From positions 1 to 33,681 of the forward strand of contig CAJXRU010000033.1 in assembly GCA_913060565.1 (NCBI GenBank): a stretch of DNA of 33,681 nucleotides, in the 5' to 3' direction. Numbering within the stretch: the stretch's first letter is position 1; every line of letters begins with the position of its first letter. Below, one piece after another: positions 28,308-33,681 of this stretch. The notes beneath the pieces are model-generated. The model saw nothing but the letters and a program-made list of their open reading frames with translations, searched no databases and had not been told where the DNA came from. This DNA is from an uncultured Gammaproteobacteria bacterium. Lineage in GTDB: Bacteria; Pseudomonadota; Gammaproteobacteria; Enterobacterales; Psychrobiaceae. A program made the translations under genes and the position numbers.

Positions 28308-29952
28308 TTAATGAATAACCGTCATTTATCGTCGCCAGTTTTTGAGTTAAGCGATTCTGGCGATGGCCGGCTAACATGCAAATTCCGAGCAAACAGCCAA
28401 ACAAAATCACAAACGGTGTCTGGCCGTGGCGGTAAAAGAAGGTTTCACCAGTGACAGTTTTGACGTTTGCTCGCAGTACGGCTTCTTTGAATTGAGGTAG
28501 CTTATTCACTATCTTTCCATATTGATCGACGATAGCAGTTACCCCAGTGTTAGTCACTCGAATTAAAGGTCTTCCTAATTCAACGGCGCGCATTTGAGCG
28601 ATTTGCATATGTTGGTGTGGCCCGATGGACTCACCGAACCATGCGTCATTAGAAATCGTCAGTAGAAAATCTGTATCTGATTTCATGTTTGCCCTGACTA
28701 GATCGCCGAAGGCTATCTCATAACAAATAGCTGGTGAAAACTTAAAACCCCTTGCTGTTAAATTGTTTTGTGCCCAATCTCCACGGGCAAACGAAGACAT
28801 TGGCAAATTAAACAAAGGCGCTAAAGGACGTAACAGCGATTGTAAAGGCACAAATTCACCAATGGGTAACAATTGATGCTTATAATATCTATTATCATGA
28901 CTTGGCTGATAAATTCCTCCAATATTACGACTGTCAGTGGCATTGCCGACAGTCATGATGGCGTTAAAGTAATCATGATTAATGGAAGACGGTGGCTTAG
29001 CTGCGAGGTTTGGTGCGATATTTTTCTTTGAGGTGCGGCCAATAATACCGGTGATTATGGCGCTGTCATTAAATGCTGCTGCCGAATCCATTAATTTTAG
29101 ATAATCTTGGACCCAGCCTTCAACGGCTGGCATAGCAGCTTCAGGCCAAATGATGACATCACTATCAAAATGCTCTCGGCTTAAATCCATATAACGAGTA
29201 ATAGTCGGCCACATGGCCTTAGCATCCCATTTTGCACTTTGCTCAATGTTGCCTTGAATAAGCGCAAGGTTGACGGAGCGATCTTGTTCAATTAACTGGT
29301 GTTGGCTAGTTAGACTAAAACTACCAAAGGCAACGATGATGAGTAAAACTGCACTTTTTAAGTGACGCTTTATGGTGTAAAAGGCGAGGGTAGACAACAA
29401 GCAAATAATAGCTGACAAGCCCAACATTCCAATGACTGATGCGGCGCTACTATAAAGCCCAGTTGTTTGGCTATAACCTAATGATAACCATGGGAACCCA
29501 GTTAACACGATACCGCGTAGATATTCTGTCACTAACCACGCACTGGTGAACAACAACACATTAAATAATGGCCATTGTGGCTGACGATACTTAATGAAGA
29601 GATAACAGGCCAATGCTGGATAAAGGGCAAGATATAGGGCAAGTAACAGCATCAAGATTAATGTCACTATCAGCGGCAAACCGCCAAAAATATCCAATGA
29701 CACGTGAACCCAACGCAGACCTGCTAAAAATAAACCACATCCGAATGCTAGGCCAAGGCCAAATGCTGTCCCAACCGAATTAACTTTATGATGGTGCAGC
29801 AATGCGAATAGAGCAATTAATGAAACGGGAACTGCCCATTGCTGATCATAAGGTGCAAATCCCAAATGGGCGATAATACCGGCTAGAAATGCAATGGCAG
29901 GTAAGATAAAAAAACGCCCCTGAAGGGCGTTTAACATTGGGGGTAATCCCAT
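28297..29952 (-). CDS. lnt: Apolipoprotein N-acyltransferase
   Basis: Lnt adds the third acyl chain to lipoproteins in the inner membrane, needed before LolA can export them. The 551-residue protein has about six N-terminal membrane helices, a periplasmic nitrilase domain and a last helix near the C-terminus. The catalytic triad is visible as Glu271 (IIWPEAAMP), Lys358 (YYKHQLLPIGEFVPL) and Cys410 (SPAICYEIAFG). The Lys-Cys distance (52) equals that of E. coli, while Glu-Lys is about 19 residues longer, reflecting a polar insert. The start is ATG 29952, 17 bases after corC; ATG 29937 is the alternative. A terminator-like hairpin lies within codons 7-15. Confidence 0.96.
   Translation of the reverse strand: MGLPPMLNALQGRFFILPAIAFLAGIIAHLGFAPYDQQWAVPVSLIALFALLHHHKVNSVGTAFGLGLAFGCGLFLAGLRWVHVSLDIFGGLPLIVTLILMLLLALYLALYPALACYLFIKYRQPQWPLFNVLLFTSAWLVTEYLRGIVLTGFPWLSLGYSQTTGLYSSAASVIGMLGLSAIICLLSTLAFYTIKRHLKSAVLLIIVAFGSFSLTSQHQLIEQDRSVNLALIQGNIEQSAKWDAKAMWPTITRYMDLSREHFDSDVIIWPEAAMPAVEGWVQDYLKLMDSAAAFNDSAIITGIIGRTSKKNIAPNLAAKPPSSINHDYFNAIMTVGNATDSRNIGGIYQPSHDNRYYKHQLLPIGEFVPLQSLLRPLAPLFNLPMSSFARGDWAQNNLTARGFKFSPAICYEIAFGDLVRANMKSDTDFLLTISNDAWFGESIGPHQHMQIAQMRAVELGRPLIRVTNTGVTAIVDQYGKIVNKLPQFKEAVLRANVKTVTGETFFYRHGQTPFVILFGCLLGICMLAGHRQNRLTQKLATINDGYSLTKD
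29908..29932 (-). terminator. Terminator-like hairpin inside the start of lnt
   Basis: On the minus strand the arms AAACGCCC and GGGCGTTT pair perfectly around the loop TTCAG, and the second arm runs into seven Ts. It has the full form of an intrinsic terminator, yet lies 20-45 bases inside lnt. Translating ribosomes would normally mask it, so it could cut lnt transcription when translation is slow. Confidence 0.55.
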
Positions 29953-29969
29953 AAACTACTTAAATCCTA

Positions 29970-30836
29970 TTAAGTTTGCGACTCTGTTGTTGGTACTTTA
30001 ACTTGCAATTGTACTAATCGTCGCGAATCCGCTTTAATGACTTTAAATTGATAGTCCATAAGTTGAATCTCTTCACCACTGCTGGGTAAATGTCCAAACT
30101 CTTTGGTGATTAAGCCACCAATGGTATCAACTTCAGATTCATCAAATTTTGTATCGAAGTATTGGTTAAAATCTTCCAGAGTTGTCAATGCGGCTATTGA
30201 ATAAACTTGCTTACCAACTTTTTTGATATCTTCGGTAATGGTTTCATCAATGGCTGATTCATCTTCAATTTCACCAACAATCTCTTCAAGGATATCTTCG
30301 ATGGTAACGAGTCCAGATACGCCGCCATATTCATCAACAACGACAGCCATGTGATAGCGCTTAGCACGGAACTCACGCAACAATACATCTACTTTTTTAC
30401 TTTCAGGAACGATGACACAAGGACGAATAATATTGCTAATTACTTGGTTTTCGATATCACCATCAAGTGTTAGCGGGATAATGTCTTTGGCTAACAACAT
30501 TCCTTCGACATTATCTTTGTCTTCAGAAATAACAGGGAATCGAGAGTGAGAAGATTTGGTAATCACTTCAATTGTTTTGGCGATAGTATGGTTATTTTCT
30601 AATACAACCATTTGAGAGCGCGGGATCATGATATCTCTCACGCGCTTGCGCGACACATTAAGCACACCATGGATCATGTCTTGGGTGTATGAATCAATTA
30701 ATGCGCGATCGCCTGCATCTTGGATAAATTCAACTAACTCTTCTTGGCTTTTTAATTCGCCTTGGAACATTTGTCCGATACGCTCTAGCCAAGTTTTGTT
30801 AGTTGTTTGACTACTTGGAGGTTTGTCTTCACTCAT
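29970..30836 (-). CDS. corC: CorC/YbeX CBS-domain protein
   Basis: The 288-residue protein (292 in E. coli) is named for a role with CorA in magnesium and cobalt efflux; links to ribosome maturation have also been proposed for YbeX. It has an N-terminal acidic, Gln-rich segment, two CBS domains (about 65-190, with VRDIMIPRSQMV and YHMAVVVDEYGGVSGLVTIEDILEEIVGEIEDE) and a C-terminal CorC/HlyC domain (about 205-280, with DTIGGLI and FGHLPSSGEEI). There are no membrane helices, so it is the soluble short form. It lies 30 bases after ybeY and 17 before lnt, in the conserved ybeZ-ybeY-ybeX-lnt operon. Confidence 0.95.
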   Translation of the reverse strand: MSEDKPPSSQTTNKTWLERIGQMFQGELKSQEELVEFIQDAGDRALIDSYTQDMIHGVLNVSRKRVRDIMIPRSQMVVLENNHTIAKTIEVITKSSHSRFPVISEDKDNVEGMLLAKDIIPLTLDGDIENQVISNIIRPCVIVPESKKVDVLLREFRAKRYHMAVVVDEYGGVSGLVTIEDILEEIVGEIEDESAIDETITEDIKKVGKQVYSIAALTTLEDFNQYFDTKFDESEVDTIGGLITKEFGHLPSSGEEIQLMDYQFKVIKADSRRLVQLQVKVPTTESQT

Positions 30837-30866
30837 TGCTGATTATTTTTCCTACGATATTTGAAA

Positions 30867-31325
30867 TTATAATATGTCGTCACGATAGGGATCGTCAATC
30901 GCTAATGTGGCTAATACTTTCTTTTCAAGCGACTCCATCTCAAGTGCTTGATCTGGTTCAATATGATCCATTCCTAATAAATGTAACGAACCATGTATCA
31001 CCATATGCGCCCAATGATCATTGAGTGCTTTTTCTTGTTCAATTGCTTCTTGCTCGATAATTGATTTACAAATGACAAGATCACCAAGCAAATTGAGTTC
31101 AACCATTGGCGGCGCATCAAATTCAAATGACAACACATTGGTTGGTTTATCCTTACCGCGATACTCACGGTTAAGTGCTTGTGACTCTTCAGGTTCAACC
31201 AAACGGATCGTCACTTCGGCATTTGGTTTTACATCTTTTAATGCCGCTGTTAACCAGGTGGTAAACTGGGCTTGAGTGGGTAAACCGGATTCGTCACAGG
31301 CAATTTGTAAATCAAGATCAATCAT
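30867..31325 (-). CDS. ybeY: Endoribonuclease YbeY
   Basis: YbeY is a zinc-dependent RNase used in 16S rRNA 3'-end maturation and ribosome quality control. The 152-residue protein (155 in E. coli) has the metal-binding [11 protein letters not shown] (HxxxHxxxxxH) near residue 112 and the conserved Arg in [17 protein letters not shown]. The start ATG lies inside the end of ybeZ (8-base overlap), so translation is probably coupled. The pairing with the PhoH-like ATPase is conserved and suggests a joint role. Confidence 0.96.
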   Translation of the reverse strand: MIDLDLQIACDESGLPTQAQFTTWLTAALKDVKPNAEVTIRLVEPEESQALNREYRGKDKPTNVLSFEFDAPPMVELNLLGDLVICKSIIEQEAIEQEKALNDHWAHMVIHGSLHLLGMDHIEPDQALEMESLEKKVLATLAIDDPYRDDIL

Positions 31326-32391
31326 TATTAGGTGACTCTTGCGCTACTGTTTCTTGCTTAGCTATCTCTTGTATCGCCCTTTCTTGTTTGCGAACAGCAT
31401 TGGCACGATTTTCGTTATCTTCATACGCTTGATACGCATCAACCACACGTGCAACTACTTGGTGGCGTACGATATCGCGTGACTGGAAGAAATTAAAGCT
31501 CACAGAATCGATATCGCTGAGTACTTCAATGGCTTGACGCAAACCACTTTTTACGTGGCGCGGTAAATCAACCTGCGTAATATCACCTGTGATAATCGCT
31601 TTTGAATTAAAACCGATACGGGTTAAGAACATTTTCATTTGTTCTGTGGTGGTGTTTTGAGATTCATCTAGGATCACAAATGCATCATTGAGTGTGCGAC
31701 CGCGCATATAGGCAAGAGGGGCAATTTCAATAACATTTTTTTCAATCAGTTTTTCGACTTTCTCAAAACCGAGCATTTCAAACAGTGCATCATAAAGTGG
31801 ACGTAAATAAGGGTCTACTTTTTGGCTCAAATCACCGGGTAAAAAACCGAGCTTTTCGCCGGCTTCAACGGCTGGGCGAGTCAATAAAATACGACGTACT
31901 TCTTGGCGTTCTAATGCATCCACAGCGCAAGCAACAGCGAGATACGTTTTACCGGTACCGGCAGGCCCCACACCAAAACAAATATCATTAGTTTTGATAT
32001 TGGCAACATAGTCTTGCTGGTTTAAGTTGCGCGGCTTAATAATGCCTTTGCGAGTTTTTATGTAGAATTCATTGCCTTGATTGGCCACTTCATCTTGTTC
32101 AAGCGCACGACATTCTTCAATAGCCATGTGAACTTGATCAGGCGTCAACTCTGCTGTTTGTCCATTAACTGGGGCAGTTTCAATATAGAGATCTCGTAGC
32201 ATGTCTGATACAGGTTTAGCGATTTCAGGGCGGCCAATGATTTGAAAGTGATTGTCTTTATAGAGAATTTCTACGCCCATGCGACGCTCTATTTGCTTTA
32301 GATTGTCGTTAAATGGACCACATAGGTTGATTAAACGAGCCTGTGTCGGTGGTTCCATATAGGTATCAACGGTAATAATGTTTTTAGCCAA
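31318..32391 (-). CDS. ybeZ: PhoH-like ATPase YbeZ
   Basis: YbeZ is a PhoH-family NTPase believed to work with YbeY in RNA metabolism. The 357-residue protein has a small KH-like N-terminal domain (about 1-100, [24 protein letters not shown]) and the PhoH P-loop domain. Walker A is [20 protein letters not shown] near residue 140. [19 protein letters not shown] follows, then Walker [13 protein letters not shown]. The tail is Glu/Gln/Ala-rich and probably disordered. The start is TTG 32391, with AAGGAA about 10 bases upstream; the first in-frame ATG (codon 12) lies inside the conserved region, so TTG is preferred. A hairpin lies upstream in the gap after miaB. Confidence 0.94.
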   Translation of the reverse strand: MAKNIITVDTYMEPPTQARLINLCGPFNDNLKQIERRMGVEILYKDNHFQIIGRPEIAKPVSDMLRDLYIETAPVNGQTAELTPDQVHMAIEECRALEQDEVANQGNEFYIKTRKGIIKPRNLNQQDYVANIKTNDICFGVGPAGTGKTYLAVACAVDALERQEVRRILLTRPAVEAGEKLGFLPGDLSQKVDPYLRPLYDALFEMLGFEKVEKLIEKNVIEIAPLAYMRGRTLNDAFVILDESQNTTTEQMKMFLTRIGFNSKAIITGDITQVDLPRHVKSGLRQAIEVLSDIDSVSFNFFQSRDIVRHQVVARVVDAYQAYEDNENRANAVRKQERAIQEIAKQETVAQESPNND

Positions 32392-32417
32392 GAGTTAACT
32401 GTTCCTTTTTGTTGATG

Positions 32418-32450
32418 AAAACGAAAGACAAGTTGTTGTCTTTCGTTTTT
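32418..32450. terminator. Long hairpin between miaB and ybeZ
   Basis: Arms of 14 bases (AAAACGAAAGACAA with TTGTCTTTCGTTTT) enclose the loop GTTG, and on both strands the stem ends in a T-run. It lies 28 bases after the miaB stop and could end miaB transcripts. The stem is A+T-rich, so termination may be partial. Confidence 0.65.
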
Positions 32451-32477
32451 CCCTAGCGCAAATATAAAGCTAGATTT

Positions 32478-33647
32478 TTACGGTGTATATATTCCGACAC
32501 CTGATTCATCAATAGATTCATTGTGCTTTGCTAAGATTGACTCTGGTGACGTATCAACACGTAATCCCATTTCATCTTCACCGCGCACGAATTCACCACG
32601 TAATGAGTTAGTGAATACATCGACAACTTTCACGTCGGCAAAACCACCGATCAAGCTGTGTGGACCTTCGAAGTTAATCACGCGATTATTTTCAGTTCGG
32701 CCACGTAATTCCATCGGGTTTTTCTTTGACGGGCCTTCAACCAAAATACGTTGTTCAGTATTAAGCATATGGCGTGCATGTTGAAGTGCTTGCTGATTAA
32801 TGCGATGTTGCAATAGACCAAGACGCTGCTTTTTCTCTTCCATCGGCACATCGTCAGGAAGATCAGCCGCTGGAGTACCAGGACGAGCACTGTAAATGAA
32901 GCTAAAGCTCATATCAAAATTGATTTCTTCGATAAGTTTCATTGTATCTTGGAAGTCTTCATCTGACTCGCCAGGGAAACCGATGATAAAATCACTGCTC
33001 ATTGCGATATTAGGGCGCACTTTGCGCAATTGGCGGACGGTTTTCTTAAACTCAATCGCCATATGATTACGCTTCATCAGATTTAGAATGCGATCTGAGC
33101 CTGATTGAACTGGCAAATGTAAGTGATCTACTAGTTCTGGCACATCAGCATACACCTCAACTAAACGCTGAGTGAACTCAACAGGGTGGCTCGTTGTATA
33201 ACGAATACGGTCAATTCCATCAATCGAAGCAATTAGGCGAATTAAGTCAGCAAAATCACAAATATCATCTTCAAAGGTAGCGCCGCGATAAGCGTTTACG
33301 TTTTGACCTAATAAATTAACTTCACGTACACCTTGCTCAGCCAATGACGCCACTTCATATAAAACGTCATCAAGTGGACGAGAAACTTCTTCACCACGAG
33401 TATAAGGTACAACACAGAAGCTACAGTATTTACTACAACCTTCCATGACTGATACAAAAGCTGTTACGCCATCAGCTTTAGGCTCTGGCAGTCGGTCAAA
33501 TTTTTCAATTTCTGGGAAACTTACATCGATAACTGTCTTTTCACCTTGTTGGATCTTTGAAATCATTTCTGGCAAACGATGTAATGTTTGTGGGCCGAAA
33601 ATTAAATCAACAAAATGAGCACGTTCTCGAATGGCCTTACCTTCTTG
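32478..33647 (-). CDS. miaB: tRNA-2-methylthio-N6-dimethylallyladenosine synthase MiaB, N-terminus missing
   Basis: MiaB is a radical-SAM enzyme that methylthiolates i6A37 in tRNAs reading UNN codons. The 389 genomic residues cover the radical-SAM core, with CxxxCxxC in [45 protein letters not shown] and [10 protein letters not shown], followed by the C-terminal TRAM domain ([22 protein letters not shown]). By alignment with E. coli MiaB (474 residues) about 86 N-terminal residues are missing, including the three cysteines of the auxiliary iron-sulfur cluster. This is a contig-end cut, not a natural truncation. Genomic coding begins at Gln (33645-33647); the upstream GTG at 33660-33662 and the residues YKRQ come from the adapter. 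Confidence 0.97.
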   Translation of the reverse strand, partial: QEGKAIRERAHFVDLIFGPQTLHRLPEMISKIQQGEKTVIDVSFPEIEKFDRLPEPKADGVTAFVSVMEGCSKYCSFCVVPYTRGEEVSRPLDDVLYEVASLAEQGVREVNLLGQNVNAYRGATFEDDICDFADLIRLIASIDGIDRIRYTTSHPVEFTQRLVEVYADVPELVDHLHLPVQSGSDRILNLMKRNHMAIEFKKTVRQLRKVRPNIAMSSDFIIGFPGESDEDFQDTMKLIEEINFDMSFSFIYSARPGTPAADLPDDVPMEEKKQRLGLLQHRINQQALQHARHMLNTEQRILVEGPSKKNPMELRGRTENNRVINFEGPHSLIGGFADVKVVDVFTNSLRGEFVRGEDEMGLRVDTSPESILAKHNESIDESGVGIYTP

Positions 33648-33681
33648 CTGTCTCTTATACACATCTCCGAGCCCACGAGAC
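33648..33681 (-). other. Synthetic Nextera read-2 adapter (not genomic)
   Basis: Bases 33648-33666 (CTGTCTCTTATACACATCT) are the reverse complement of the Tn5 mosaic end, and 33667-33681 (CCGAGCCCACGAGAC) are the Nextera read-2 adapter up to the point where the i7 index would begin. Genomic sequence ends at 33647. Confidence 0.99.

Overview
The window is a chromosomal contig of about 33.6 kb from a gammaproteobacterium, most likely a marine Alteromonadales-type organism (Colwelliaceae, Pseudoalteromonadaceae or a relative). This rests on low G+C (roughly 40 %), close similarity to E. coli proteins, several E. coli gene blocks in conserved order, and a two-gene VC_2705-type sodium/solute symporter. 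The genus is a guess. Almost everything is housekeeping DNA. There is no phage, insertion sequence, CRISPR array or defence island, and I did not find a convincing undescribed multi-gene system. Both ends are synthetic: bases 1-48 are an Illumina Nextera i5 adapter with index TATCCTCT, and 33648-33681 are the Nextera read-2 adapter. The genomic sequence is therefore about 49-33647, and the two terminal genes (purB and miaB) are cut by the contig ends, not by biology.

Layout. (1) 49-3021, minus strand: cspD, rluE, then mnmA-hflD-purB (cold-shock-type protein, rRNA pseudouridylation, tRNA 2-thiolation, purine synthesis). (2) 3242-7685: clpS-clpA on plus, facing aat-bpt and infA on minus. Together these give the Leu N-degron pathway: two leucyl transferases that mark proteins, the adaptor that recognises the mark, and the unfoldase. 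(3) 7767-8225: a secreted glycine-zipper protein of unknown function. (4) 8323-11215: trxB and alanine dehydrogenase (ald) on minus, with lrp divergent from ald; an Lrp-box match lies between ald and lrp. (5) 11357-17835, plus strand: ftsK-lolA-rarA-crcB-serS, followed by a 38-codon membrane micro-ORF and a terminator. (6) 18103-20110, minus: sodium/solute symporter large subunit and DUF4212 small subunit, with two related inverted repeats upstream. (7) 20597-21616: diguanylate cyclase with GGEEF but no inhibitory I-site. (8) 21821-22021, minus: tRNA-Ser(GCU) and tRNA-Arg(ACG). (9) 22127-27545, minus: leuS-lptE-holA-nadD and a DUF2058 gene. (10) 27810-33647: ybeL on plus, then miaB, ybeZ, ybeY, corC and lnt on minus.

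The less routine points are: the micro-ORF downstream of serS; the paired operator-like repeats before the symporter; a terminator-like hairpin inside the first codons of lnt; an Lrp box near -73 of a predicted ald promoter; a palindrome and phased direct repeats ahead of the diguanylate cyclase; a calcium-loop-like motif in the symporter; and the adapter-made false protein ends.
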